DNA of 64,000 nt from Rosenbergiella gaditana (GTDB lineage: Bacteria > Pseudomonadota > Gammaproteobacteria > Enterobacterales > Enterobacteriaceae), in the NCBI RefSeq assembly GCF_018494065.1, contig NZ_JABBFR010000014.1, positions 25,417 through 89,416 on the forward strand, given 5' to 3'. Below are positions 19,456 through 27,718 of this stretch, piece after piece (the stretch's first letter is position 1; each line of letters starts with the position of its first letter). The translations under genes and the position numbers were made by a program. Under the pieces are notes generated by a model that was not told the DNA's origin, made no database searches, and saw only the letters and a list, made by a program, of their open reading frames with translations.

Positions 19456-20583
19456 GTGTTTGCTTGGATAACACTTTTACCCGCACTGTACATTGGTGGG
19501 CGATTTATCTTGCCACTCCCTCTTCCTCTCATACTTCGGCTGCTCTTTTTCATTGCTGTTGTGCTCGTGGCAGAGTGCCATCTTGTTTATAAATTTGTGT
19601 TTGGTAATCGTTTCGCGCCGGAATTCCCCCATGGGGTGATGGTCGCCATTAACTTTTTATTCGGATCCTTGATTGCCTTTACGCTGTTGCTGATCCTGTG
19701 CGACATCGTCAGTGCAGTTCAATTTGCTTTACGAGGAGCCTGGCCGACTCATCAAACCACCCGTTATGTCTTGTTATGCATTTCGCTCGTTACCGCAGGT
19801 TACGCCACCTACCAAGCGGTTAAGGTCCCTCGCGTTAAAACCGTGACCTTGACGCTACAAAATTTACCTAAAGCCTTTGAAGGGTATCGTGTTGTCCAGC
19901 TGACCGATTTGCATGCCAGTACCCTGTTTACCGGACGCTGGATGAAAAAAGTGGTCGACCGCACCAATCAGTTGCAAGCAGATGTGGTCCTTTTCACTGG
20001 GGATGTCGCGGACGGTAGTATCGAGAAGCGTTTTAACGATGTCGCTCCCCTTGCCGCGTTAGAGGCGAAACAGGGGTGTTTTGCTATTCCCGGTAACCAC
20101 GAATACTATTCAGGCTACCCCGAATGGATGCAGCGTATGCAGCAGTTGGGATTTCATGAGTTGATTAACCGTTCGGTGACGATCGAAAAAGAAGGGCGTC
20201 GGCTCTATATTGCGGGCGTTACCGATGAAGCAGCGTTGCGTTACGGCCAAGCAGGCCCTAACTTGGAACAGGCTTTAGCGGGCGTCGATCGACAATCACC
20301 GATTATTCTGCTTGATCATCGCCCTGAAAATGCCCGTCAAAACCTGGCCGCCGGCGTTGCTTTGCAGCTTTCCGGCCATACCCATGGCGGGATGGTGTAC
20401 GGCTTAGCAACACTAGTCAAACGGGCCAACCAAGGGTTCTCGTCAGGGCTCTATACGCTAAATAACCGCCACCTCTATGTCAGTAACGGAACGGGGCTAT
20501 GGAATGGCTTCGCCTTACGGTTGGGCTACCCTTCAGAAATTACATTATTTATCTTAAAAAGCGATGAGGCACATACAGGGTAA
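19456..20583 (+). CDS. Membrane-anchored metallophosphoesterase
   Basis: A 375-residue protein with four hydrophobic N-terminal segments followed by a calcineurin-like phosphoesterase domain (from about residue 130). The metal-binding set is complete: LTDLHAS, FTGDVADG, GNHEYYSG and SGHTHGG. GTG start with CTGGAGG as a good ribosome-binding site. Homologues of this architecture (YkuE-like) act on phosphate esters at the membrane; the substrate is unknown. It is divergent from hmuR and closed by a stem-loop. Confidence 0.85.
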   Translation: MFAWITLLPALYIGGRFILPLPLPLILRLLFFIAVVLVAECHLVYKFVFGNRFAPEFPHGVMVAINFLFGSLIAFTLLLILCDIVSAVQFALRGAWPTHQTTRYVLLCISLVTAGYATYQAVKVPRVKTVTLTLQNLPKAFEGYRVVQLTDLHASTLFTGRWMKKVVDRTNQLQADVVLFTGDVADGSIEKRFNDVAPLAALEAKQGCFAIPGNHEYYSGYPEWMQRMQQLGFHELINRSVTIEKEGRRLYIAGVTDEAALRYGQAGPNLEQALAGVDRQSPIILLDHRPENARQNLAAGVALQLSGHTHGGMVYGLATLVKRANQGFSSGLYTLNNRHLYVSNGTGLWNGFALRLGYPSEITLFILKSDEAHTG

Positions 20584-20592
20584 AGCTCGATT

Positions 20593-20615
20593 GAGGTAGA
20601 GTGAGAATCTACCTC
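20593..20615 (+). terminator. Terminator after the metallophosphoesterase gene
   Basis: GAGGTAGA / TCTACCTC 8-bp stem with a 7-nt loop, followed by a pyrimidine-rich stretch (TCTTATCCTTTT). Confidence 0.7.
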
Positions 20616-20696
20616 TCTTATCCTTTTGTATTTATCGCGGGTCGTATGACTCACTTTTCTCCCTTTTACCTTCACTAACCCTACTTAGGTGAAACA

Positions 20697-21106
20697 ATGA
20701 CGAATACTCATCAGATCACTATCGCCGCGGCGTTAATCATTGATGCGAATAAAAATGTCCTACTCGTGAGAAAACGCGGTACCTCTTTTTTTATGCAGCC
20801 AGGGGGCAAAATTGAGCAGGGTGAAACCCCAGAAGATGCGCTAATAAGAGAACTTTTCGAAGAGTTAAACTTGGTTGTAGAGAAAAAAGAGTTAGTGCCA
20901 ATGGGCTGTTTTCACGACGTCGCAGCGAATGAAGCAAATCATCAGTTAACCGCGCATATGTTTCGAGTAGAAAAGGCGTCATTCGCCTTCGCCCCCGCTG
21001 CAGAAATAGAAGAAGCGATCTGCTGTCGGTAAAAGACTGCGAACACCTCTCCCTAGCCCCACTCACTCGATATCAGCTTTTACCCCTAATCGAGGCCAAT
21101 CCATAA
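20697..21106 (+). pseudogene. NUDIX hydrolase gene with a single-base frameshift near its end
   Basis: The first 109 residues read as a NUDIX hydrolase, with the NUDIX box GGKIEQGETPEDALIRELFEELNL giving the GX5EX7REUXEEXGU pattern. The frame stops at 21032, but the typical C-terminus (LSVKDCEHLSLAPLTRYQLLPLIEANP) continues in the +1 frame to TAA at 21106. Adding one base at 21020-21023 (TCTG-CTG to TCTGGCTG) would restore ...EIEEAIWLSVKD..., a normal protein of about 136 residues. NUDIX enzymes cleave nucleoside diphosphate derivatives. It is either a recent pseudogene or a sequencing error. Confidence 0.85.
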
Positions 21107-21298
21107 TCTTGTGTATCACACTTTCTTATCAAACCAGAACGACGAAATTTGTGAGGAATAATGATCGGTTTTCATGAAATTATCGAAGTTTAATTCTCAG
21201 AAAAGCGCCTTCAACACTGGCTTGCGGGAAGATTGTCCTTGACACATTTTCCCGCAACCTCAACCGCGACTCGTCACGGGCTTACCAACGCATAAGGA

Positions 21299-22087
21299 CT
21301 ATACCTCCGACAACGGTATAAGCGTGACCAATTTGGTGCTGGGATCGGGGGCTAATTGCCACGTCGTTTGTTGATAATGAACTAGGCCCTGCTGCGGATG
21401 ATGAAAACTACGTTGCCCACCCTCTCGTTGGATAACGTGATGTTTTTGCCACCATTCGGCAAACTCCCCACTCTGCTGCAATAAGCCATCGATAGTGGCT
21501 TTTAACGGTGCCGACTGTTCTAGATGAAGGGACTCTGCTCGTAACTCTGCCACAATCTGCTGCGCCCGCTCAGGCCAATCGACCACTACGTGGCGGGCTA
21601 AGGGATTCATAAAGATAAACTCAAGCATATTAGGAGAGGACTCTTCAGTTAACCAACCGCTAAATAACGCGGCCGCCTCTTGGTTCCACGCTACGACTTG
21701 CCATGCTGCATTCATGATATAGCAGGGTGTCGTCATCACCTGCACTATCGCCTTCACACTAGGCTCAGACGATAACGTTACGTGGTTAAGCGGATCAGTT
21801 AACCCCGCTAAACTAAACAAGTAAACACGCTCAGCCTTGGAGAGCTGTAAGGCCGTGGCAATACCACTTAGGCTACGCGGAGAGACCGTCATGCCCCTTC
21901 CCTGCTCGAGCCAGGTATACCATGTGGTGCTGACATAACTGAGCTGAGCCACTTCCTCTCGGCGTAATCCCGGAGTACGTCGCCGAGGGCCTTTTATTAA
22001 TCCTGCACGCTCTGGACTGAGCTGCTCCCGTCTAAGACGCAAAAATTCTCCCAATTGTTTCGCTGGGTTCTCATGCTTCTCAGCCAT
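21299..22087 (-). CDS. XRE-type regulator with MmyB-like ligand-binding domain
   Basis: A 262-residue transcription factor. The N-terminal HTH contains the family hallmark RRRTPGLRREEVAQLSYVSTTWYTWLEQGR (residues about 35-65), and the C-terminal part matches the MmyB-like regulator ligand-binding domain (MNAAWQVVAWN). In studied relatives this domain binds a fatty-acid-like ligand. It is divergent from the methyltransferase gene 100 bp away and may regulate it. Confidence 0.85.
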   Translation of the reverse strand: MAEKHENPAKQLGEFLRLRREQLSPERAGLIKGPRRRTPGLRREEVAQLSYVSTTWYTWLEQGRGMTVSPRSLSGIATALQLSKAERVYLFSLAGLTDPLNHVTLSSEPSVKAIVQVMTTPCYIMNAAWQVVAWNQEAAALFSGWLTEESSPNMLEFIFMNPLARHVVVDWPERAQQIVAELRAESLHLEQSAPLKATIDGLLQQSGEFAEWWQKHHVIQREGGQRSFHHPQQGLVHYQQTTWQLAPDPSTKLVTLIPLSEV

Positions 22088-22187
22088 AGCCTATTACCTC
22101 TTATACTAGGATAACTACAGGTATTGTACGGGTATAATAGGTTGTATAACTTAGTTTTACCAACCAGATAAATATGAAGAGGACTCT

Positions 22188-22958
22188 ATGAACAATAGCG
22201 CGCATGCTCAACGTGTTACCGAGCAATTTAGTCCACAAGCCAGCGCCTATTTAACCAGTTCAGTGCATGCATCAGGTGAAGATTTACAGCGCCTGCAACA
22301 ATGGCTAGCCCCCTTTAGCGATGCGCATATTTTAGATATCGGATGTGGCGCTGGCCATGCAAGCTTTACTGCCTCGCCTCTGGTCAGACAGGTCACGGCT
22401 TATGATCTGTCGGATGAGATGCTAAAGGTGGTTAAGGAGACCGCCGATAGCCGTGAATTGACCAATATTGACTGCCAGCAAGGTGTAGCCGAATCATTGC
22501 CTTTCGATAACCAGCAGTTTGACTGTGTGATCAGTCGCTACTCCGCCCATCATTGGCAAGATGTGCCACAGGCATTGCGTGAAGTCTTTCGTGTTTTAAA
22601 ACCGGGAGGACAGCTCATTATGATGGATATCGCCTCACCGGGCGCACCGCTTTACGATATCTGGTTACAAAGTATTGAAGTGCTGCGTGATCCTTCCCAT
22701 GTTCGTAACTATTCACCGGGTGAATGGCTACAAATGGCAACAGAAAGTGGCTTACGTATTGAACAGTTAGTGACAGGGCGACTGGCGCTGGATTTTCAGC
22801 AGTGGGTGACAAGAATGAAAACTCCGGCCGCTACCGTCGCGACGATTCGCACTTTACAGCAAGCGGTCTCCGGTCAGGTGCAGTCCTATTTTAAGTTACA
22901 GGACAACGGATCGTTCTCTACGGATACCTTGATGTTTTGCGCACAACGTCAAGGGTAA
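22188..22958 (+). CDS. Class I SAM-dependent methyltransferase
   Basis: A 256-residue methyltransferase of the UbiE/YafE type. Motif I is DIGCGAGHAS near residue 49, post-I AYDLSDEML, motif II region FDCVISRYSAHHW, motif III LKPGGQLIMMDI. It moves a methyl group from SAM to an unknown small molecule. It is divergently arranged with an XRE/MmyB regulator, a pairing seen often with single-enzyme resistance or metabolic genes. The promoter is probably in the 100-bp shared region. Confidence 0.85.
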   Translation: MNNSAHAQRVTEQFSPQASAYLTSSVHASGEDLQRLQQWLAPFSDAHILDIGCGAGHASFTASPLVRQVTAYDLSDEMLKVVKETADSRELTNIDCQQGVAESLPFDNQQFDCVISRYSAHHWQDVPQALREVFRVLKPGGQLIMMDIASPGAPLYDIWLQSIEVLRDPSHVRNYSPGEWLQMATESGLRIEQLVTGRLALDFQQWVTRMKTPAATVATIRTLQQAVSGQVQSYFKLQDNGSFSTDTLMFCAQRQG

Positions 22959-22966
22959 AAATAGGC

Positions 22967-22984
22967 AGCCGCCAAACGGCGGCT
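22967..22984 (-). terminator. Shared terminator methyltransferase / ArsR
   Basis: AGCCGCC / GGCGGCT with an AAAC loop. An A-rich tract on the left becomes the T run for the minus-strand arsR-type gene that ends 4 bp away. It also lies just after the methyltransferase stop. Confidence 0.75.
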
Positions 22985-22987
22985 ACG

Positions 22988-23302
22988 TTAAAGCTGCTGT
23001 AATTGCTGCGTGATAGTTTCCACCACTGCCTGGATGTTGCTATCGTTTCGGCGATAATAGGTCCATTTTCCGACTTTCTGTGCCTCAACCACCCCTAATT
23101 CATGTAACGATTTCAAACAGAGTGATATGGCCGGTTGTGAGAGCCCAGCCTTATCCTGAATTAAACTCGCACACACGCCATACTGTTCATACGGATACAG
23201 TTGGCTATAGGCGGCAAAGGCTACGTCCGGTTGCTTTAACCACGTCAGAATGGCCACCCTCAGTGGGTTGGCTAACAGTTTCATCGCATTTTCAGCAAGC
23301 AT
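22988..23302 (-). CDS. ArsR-family transcriptional regulator
   Basis: A 104-residue winged-helix regulator (LLANPLRVAILTWL, then CASLIQDKAGLSQPAISLCLKSLHELGVVEAQ as the HTH, then a WTYYRR wing). Cys pairs for arsenic sensing are not evident; single Cys residues sit in helix positions, so it may sense oxidants or electrophiles. It is the second gene of an operon with an old yellow enzyme, 13 bp away, and probably controls it through the 30-bp palindrome upstream. The regulation is inferred. Confidence 0.85.
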   Translation of the reverse strand: MLAENAMKLLANPLRVAILTWLKQPDVAFAAYSQLYPYEQYGVCASLIQDKAGLSQPAISLCLKSLHELGVVEAQKVGKWTYYRRNDSNIQAVVETITQQLQQL

Positions 23303-23315
23303 TGGCTCTTATCAT

Positions 23316-24437
23316 TTATTCGTCGATGGCAGGATAATCAGTATACCCTCTCGCTGTCCCACCATACAAAGAACTTAGTTCGACATTATTCAAAGCCAAG
23401 TCACGTCGCAAGCGCTGGGGAAGATCAGGGTTGGCAATAAAGGTTCGTCCAAATCCGATTAAATCCGCCCAACCTTGTGATAACACGTGCTGCGCTTTTG
23501 CTTCATCGTAACGGCCCGCGACCATGATCACCGAGGTAAATGTCTTTCGTAGTGCTTCACGGAAACTCTCTGGTAAAGCGGGACTGTTGTCCCAATCGGC
23601 TTCCGCTATCGATAGATAACCGATTTTCATCTCGTTTAACATTTTAGCCGCAGTCAGGTAGGTTTCTGCCGGATCCGATTCAACTAAGCCCAAGTAAACG
23701 CGATCTTCCTCGGTAGTGGAAAATAATGGCGAGAAACGTACCCCTATCCGACCGCTATCAAATACTGTCGAGATCGCTTCGACGATCTCTTTAAGAAAAC
23801 GCAGTCGATTCGTCAAACTACCGCCATACTGGTCGGTCCGAAAATTGGTGTGTTCCGAAAGAAATTGGTTTATCAAATAGCCATTTGCCGCATGTAATTC
23901 AATTCCATCAAACCCCGCTTGCTTGGCATTTACTGCGGCTTGCCGGTACAGTTCAACCAACTGAGGGATTTCTTGCGTACTGAGTGCTTGCGGTTCACTT
24001 GGGGCGACAAGCTCGCCTTCACCGGGTGCGGTTTCAACGAAGACCCTCACATTGGTCGCGGCAACCGCTGAAGGGGCTATAGGTGGCTGCTGGTGAGGTT
24101 GTAAGGCGCGATGAGAGACGCGCCCTACATGCCATAACTGACAGAATAGGGTTCCACCCTGCGCTTTAACGGCATCAATCACTTTTTGCCAACCGGCGAT
24201 TTGTTCAGCGCTATGGATCCCGGGTGTCCAGGCGTATCCCTGCCCCCGCGGCTCGATTTGCGTACCTTCTGTTACCATAAACCCTGCGCTGGCACGTTGC
24301 CTATAGTAGTCACGCATCATCTCATTCGGAATATTACCGGGCTGGGCACTGCGACAGCGTGTTAAGGGTGGAAGCGCAATACGATTTCGTAGAGGTATTC
24401 CCCCCAACTCAAGTGGGGTAAAAAGTGTAGGTTGCAT
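23316..24437 (-). CDS. Old yellow enzyme family NADH:flavin oxidoreductase (NemA-like)
   Basis: A 373-residue FMN-dependent ene-reductase. The substrate-binding His/Asn pair lies in GIELHAANGYLINQFLSEHTN (residues about 180-200), followed by DQYGGSLTNRLRFL and the phosphate-binding GFGRTFIANPDL near the C-terminus. It reduces activated double bonds and nitro compounds with NAD(P)H in the cytosol. Co-transcription with an ArsR regulator parallels nemRA-type control of electrophile detoxification, although NemR is a TetR-type protein. Confidence 0.88.
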   Translation of the reverse strand: MQPTLFTPLELGGIPLRNRIALPPLTRCRSAQPGNIPNEMMRDYYRQRASAGFMVTEGTQIEPRGQGYAWTPGIHSAEQIAGWQKVIDAVKAQGGTLFCQLWHVGRVSHRALQPHQQPPIAPSAVAATNVRVFVETAPGEGELVAPSEPQALSTQEIPQLVELYRQAAVNAKQAGFDGIELHAANGYLINQFLSEHTNFRTDQYGGSLTNRLRFLKEIVEAISTVFDSGRIGVRFSPLFSTTEEDRVYLGLVESDPAETYLTAAKMLNEMKIGYLSIAEADWDNSPALPESFREALRKTFTSVIMVAGRYDEAKAQHVLSQGWADLIGFGRTFIANPDLPQRLRRDLALNNVELSSLYGGTARGYTDYPAIDE

Positions 24438-24470
24438 GGCGATCCCGTTTAGCGATAAATTTCCGCTTAT

Positions 24471-24500
24471 TATATTTATACATTTAAATATGTAAATATA
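24471..24500 (-). promoter_or_regulatory. Near-perfect 30-bp palindrome upstream of the OYE-ArsR operon
   Basis: Thirteen of fifteen base pairs match around the centre TTTAAA (left arm TATATTTATACATTT). It starts 34 bp before the OYE start codon. Position and symmetry fit an autoregulatory ArsR operator; binding is inferred. Confidence 0.65.
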
Positions 24501-24737
24501 TTAGACGAAAATCCTTTTCTTCTTCCGTATTCATTCCTCTGCTACCTAAGGATCATTTTGGTGCAAAAACGCAGAATTTTCAGGGTTATTTTTACAGAAT
24601 AGTGACGGTTGTTAATTAAATTGATTGATTATATGAATGGAATTCTTAATGTATTGCTAAGTGTAAAGTAGACTTGTTTCTCTCTATAAGTTCGCTATGC
24701 TGAGAATGTAGTGACTTTTTGGTACTGGAGGGAAATC

Positions 24738-24875
24738 ATGACTAGACGCCATTTTACGCTCGCATTTGAAATCGGTTCCATTGCAATTTTTGCTATTATC
24801 TTAGCTTTTTTTGGTTATTGCGCAGTCCATGCTTATTTAGGTCTTGGGGATCAGTTTCCTCATTTAGACGTCTAA
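24738..24875 (+). CDS. Small membrane protein, 45 residues, unknown
   Basis: A complete ORF beginning MTRRHFTLAFEIG, with CTGGAGGG 7 nt before the ATG and a perfect 13-bp terminator directly after the stop. It has a basic N-terminus, one long hydrophobic helix (IGSIAIFAIILAFFGYCAV) and a short polar tail, typical of single-pass small inner-membrane proteins. A promoter-like TTGTTT...TATGCT lies at about 24675-24705. I do not recognise it. The complete gene architecture makes coding likely. Confidence 0.7.
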   Translation: MTRRHFTLAFEIGSIAIFAIILAFFGYCAVHAYLGLGDQFPHLDV

Positions 24876-24878
24876 TAT

Positions 24879-24911
24879 AATGGTATAGCGGTATCTCACC
24901 GCTATACCATT
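24879..24911 (+). terminator. Perfect 13-bp stem after the 45-residue ORF
   Basis: AATGGTATAGCGG and CCGCTATACCATT flank a 7-nt loop, starting 4 bp after the small-ORF stop. It can serve this gene and, from the other side, the end of the dihydroxyacetone kinase gene. Confidence 0.8.
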
Positions 24912-24962
24912 AGTTCTCATCACCGCCATTTCCTGACGGTTAATGATTAATATTATTTATTC

Positions 24963-26603
24963 TTAATCCTTTAACTGCTCAAACACTTTACTCACCGCAC
25001 AAGCGCCTGGGTCCATATGCCCTTTCAAGCTCTCGGCATTTAAATAAGATGAGCGTCCGGCCTTAGCTTTTTCCATTTTTTTAGTCGACTCCGCTCCAGA
25101 GGTTGCAGCGTTACTGACTTCTGACCAGCTTTTCCCTGCTTCCATGGCTTCAAAGGCCGGCTGTAGCGCATCAATCATTGTGCGATCACCTTGATCTGCT
25201 CCGCCATAATCTTTCGTTTTCTTGAGTCCCGCCAGTAAGCTAGCGCCCAAATTTTTGGCGTCAGGATGCGACGCGGCCGCAGCACTAAAAAGCAGAGAAA
25301 GTAACACGCCTCCGGATCCTCCCATTGGGGTAGTGATCTTCTCACCTAACCAATGTAACAGCGCTTGTGGCTCGTTTAAGGGGAGTTTTTTCTGTTTCAG
25401 GGCTTTCAGCACATAGTTCGCCCCAGTGGCCAAGGTTGATCCGGTATCACCGTCTCCGACTTGTCCATCTAATTTATTGAGTGCGTCTTCGTTATCGATC
25501 AATGCTTGGCAAATACGTTTTACCACGTCGGCGACCTGTGCATTCTGTGAAGGTTTTCCCACTTCTATATTGGGCAGGGAGTCGGCTTCTTGCCACTGCA
25601 TAGGTTGGGCAGGGCTGATTGGTATCCACCCAGCAACAGTCACCGGGGCTTCCAATGCCGTCAGTAACTGATCATCTAATGGCAAGACGGTAAGAGACAG
25701 CCCTTTCATATCCAGTGCGCTGACAAGGGTACCCGGACCTTGGAGATAACTCACTCGATCGGCAAGTGGCGTATGTAAAACTTCCTGCGCGGCAAGCGTC
25801 AACTCTAGAACCGAAAGTCCCCCTAGGTTATTAATCAGCAACAGCAGGTTATCTTCTTCGCCCAGGTGTTTGAGTAAATTTTTTGCGAGCTGTTTTGCAA
25901 TCTTGCTACTGTTTTGGGTATCCAATGTCGCTACCCCATGTTCGCCATGGATCCCCATACCCAGCTCACTTTTTCCTGTAGGAATCCCTTCTGACTCATC
26001 ACTACCAGGTAGGTGGCAGGCAGAGAGAGCAACCCCTATTGTGGCAACCTTATCCAGCATCTTTTGGGTATGATCAACAATCTGTTTTAATGATTTTCCT
26101 TTCTCGGCGTAGTAGCCGGCCACTTTGTGCGCCAGTATCGTGCCCGCTAATCCACGAGGCTGAGGATTTTTCGGTAGTGAAATATCATCTTTCACCAGCA
26201 CCATTTCGACCTTAAAACCTAACGCCCGTGCTTTTTCTGCCGCTAACCCAAAATTAAGGCGATCCCCGGTATAATTTTTTACCACTAAGAGGCATCCCGC
26301 TTTCCCACTGACCGTGACGATGGCATGTAAAATAGCCTCGACACCGGGTGAGGCAAAAATATCGCCGCACACCGCCGCCGTCAGCATTCCTTTTCCAACA
26401 AAACCGACATGCATCGGCTCATGCCCCGAACCACCACCGGAGATAATTGCCACTTTGGATTTATCCCAATCTCGACGCACAACAATGCGCAGACCATCGT
26501 CCGTTTTCAGTCGAGCTAAGTTTTGATGGGGAGAAGTACGAATAAGGCCTTCTATTGCTTGATCGACGATTGTTGCTTTTTTATTGAATAAAAAGTGGCT
26601 CAC
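24963..26603 (-). CDS. Single-chain ATP-dependent dihydroxyacetone kinase (DhaK-DhaL fusion)
   Basis: A 546-residue enzyme that phosphorylates dihydroxyacetone to DHAP. The start is the GTG at 26603 (MSHFLFNKK), chosen because AAGGAG sits 7 nt before it; the frame stays open 26 codons further up. The N-terminal DhaK domain has GGGSGHEPMHVGFVG and the substrate-binding His in SACHLPGSDE. The C-terminal DhaL domain (from about residue 355) has the Mg-ATP site LDGQVGDGDTGSTLATG and TPMGGSGGVLLSL. This is the Citrobacter-type ATP enzyme, not the PTS-dependent DhaKLM. It is divergent from an SDR gene. Confidence 0.92.
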   Translation of the reverse strand: MSHFLFNKKATIVDQAIEGLIRTSPHQNLARLKTDDGLRIVVRRDWDKSKVAIISGGGSGHEPMHVGFVGKGMLTAAVCGDIFASPGVEAILHAIVTVSGKAGCLLVVKNYTGDRLNFGLAAEKARALGFKVEMVLVKDDISLPKNPQPRGLAGTILAHKVAGYYAEKGKSLKQIVDHTQKMLDKVATIGVALSACHLPGSDESEGIPTGKSELGMGIHGEHGVATLDTQNSSKIAKQLAKNLLKHLGEEDNLLLLINNLGGLSVLELTLAAQEVLHTPLADRVSYLQGPGTLVSALDMKGLSLTVLPLDDQLLTALEAPVTVAGWIPISPAQPMQWQEADSLPNIEVGKPSQNAQVADVVKRICQALIDNEDALNKLDGQVGDGDTGSTLATGANYVLKALKQKKLPLNEPQALLHWLGEKITTPMGGSGGVLLSLLFSAAAASHPDAKNLGASLLAGLKKTKDYGGADQGDRTMIDALQPAFEAMEAGKSWSEVSNAATSGAESTKKMEKAKAGRSSYLNAESLKGHMDPGACAVSKVFEQLKD

Positions 26604-26683
26604 CGGAGGCTCCTTGAAAGTGATTGTCGGCTTAGTAAGTGTGGCTAATAATGATAATTTCGTGGCTTTCCCCCGTACCATTA

Positions 26684-26697
26684 GTGATCATGATCAC
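26684..26697. promoter_or_regulatory. CRP-like palindrome between the DHA kinase and SDR genes
   Basis: GTGATCATGATCAC is a perfect 14-bp palindrome. The flanks extend it to a site differing from the CRP consensus core at one base on one side. It lies 81 bp from the kinase start and 87 bp from the SDR start, so it could activate either or both under carbon limitation. Confidence 0.6.
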
Positions 26698-26783
26698 AAA
26701 ATAAATTGGATAAACGGGCAGCAAACCGCTCAATTATAACTACCCTTAGCGGAGGTTCTTTTTTCACAGTAAGGGAGTTAATG

Positions 26784-27659
26784 ATGCCAACAGAGAAAAC
26801 ACGTTTTCCACGCCCGCCTTTTGACAAACAGCCTCAGCAATTTCCTGGCTTAGCTTCTGCAATGCACCCACTGCCGGATCATGGTGAAAAAAGCTATAAG
26901 GGACACAATCGCTTAGTGGGCAAAAAAGCCCTGATCACTGGCGGCGATTCAGGAATTGGCCGTGCAGTCGCTATCGCTTATGCTCGCGAGGGTGCCGATG
27001 TGGCGATTAACTATCTTCCGGCAGAAGAGAGTGATGCCCAACAGGTAATCGAGCTGATCCGAGCAGAGGGTCGCAAAGCTATTGCCATTCCTGGCGATAT
27101 CACTGACGAGGGTTTTTGCCAAACACTGGTCGACAAGGCGGTACAGGAGCTCGGAGGCTTAGATATTTTGGTCAATAATGCCGGTCGCCAACAATTTTGC
27201 GAAAGCATTAGTGAACTGACTACTGAGTCGTTCGATGCCACCTTTAAAACCAACGTTTACGCACCTTTTTGGATTACCCGTGCAGCGGTTGCGCATTTAG
27301 GCGAAGGCGCGGCGATCATCAATACGTCTTCCGTTCAGGCCTTTAAACCTAGCGACATTCTGCTCGATTACGCACAAACCAAAGCTTGTAACATCGCTTT
27401 TACTAAAGCGTTAGCAAAACAGTTAGGACCGAAAGGTATTCGCGTCAATGCTGTCGCGCCTGGCCCTTATTGGACAGCATTACAAGTCTGTGGTGGACAA
27501 CCCCAAGAAAAAGTCGCGCATTTCGGTGAGGAGGCTCCCCTAGCACGCCCCGGCCAACCGGTTGAGATTGCGCCGCTATACGTCACACTCGCGTCAGATG
27601 AGAACTCGTTTGCCTCTGGCCAAGTCTGGTGTTCTGATGGTGGAACCGGCACGGCATAA
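26784..27659 (+). CDS. SDR-family NADP-dependent oxidoreductase (YghA-like)
   Basis: A 291-residue short-chain dehydrogenase with the long N-terminal extension typical of YghA (FDKQPQQFPGLASAMHPLPDHGEKSY). The cofactor loop is TGGDSGIGRAVA, NNAG is present, and the catalytic Ser/Tyr/Lys are in NTSSVQAF...LDYAQTK. YghA-type enzymes reduce aldehydes with NADPH. The ATG at 26784 is preferred over those at 26781 and 26706 because AGGGAG is spaced correctly. A terminator follows. A second YghA-like SDR lies at 36470-37345. Confidence 0.85.
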   Translation: MPTEKTRFPRPPFDKQPQQFPGLASAMHPLPDHGEKSYKGHNRLVGKKALITGGDSGIGRAVAIAYAREGADVAINYLPAEESDAQQVIELIRAEGRKAIAIPGDITDEGFCQTLVDKAVQELGGLDILVNNAGRQQFCESISELTTESFDATFKTNVYAPFWITRAAVAHLGEGAAIINTSSVQAFKPSDILLDYAQTKACNIAFTKALAKQLGPKGIRVNAVAPGPYWTALQVCGGQPQEKVAHFGEEAPLARPGQPVEIAPLYVTLASDENSFASGQVWCSDGGTGTA

Positions 27660-27674
27660 TGTGTGTTAATCGAT

Positions 27675-27713
27675 AAAAAAGGGTGAATCACCTTAGTGGC
27701 TGATTCACCCTAT
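27675..27713. terminator. Bidirectional terminator between SDR and terC-like genes
   Basis: GGGTGAATCA / TGATTCACCC around a 10-nt loop, with six A on the left (a T run for the minus strand). It sits between convergent stops 59 bp apart. Confidence 0.85.
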
Positions 27714-27718
27714 TACCG

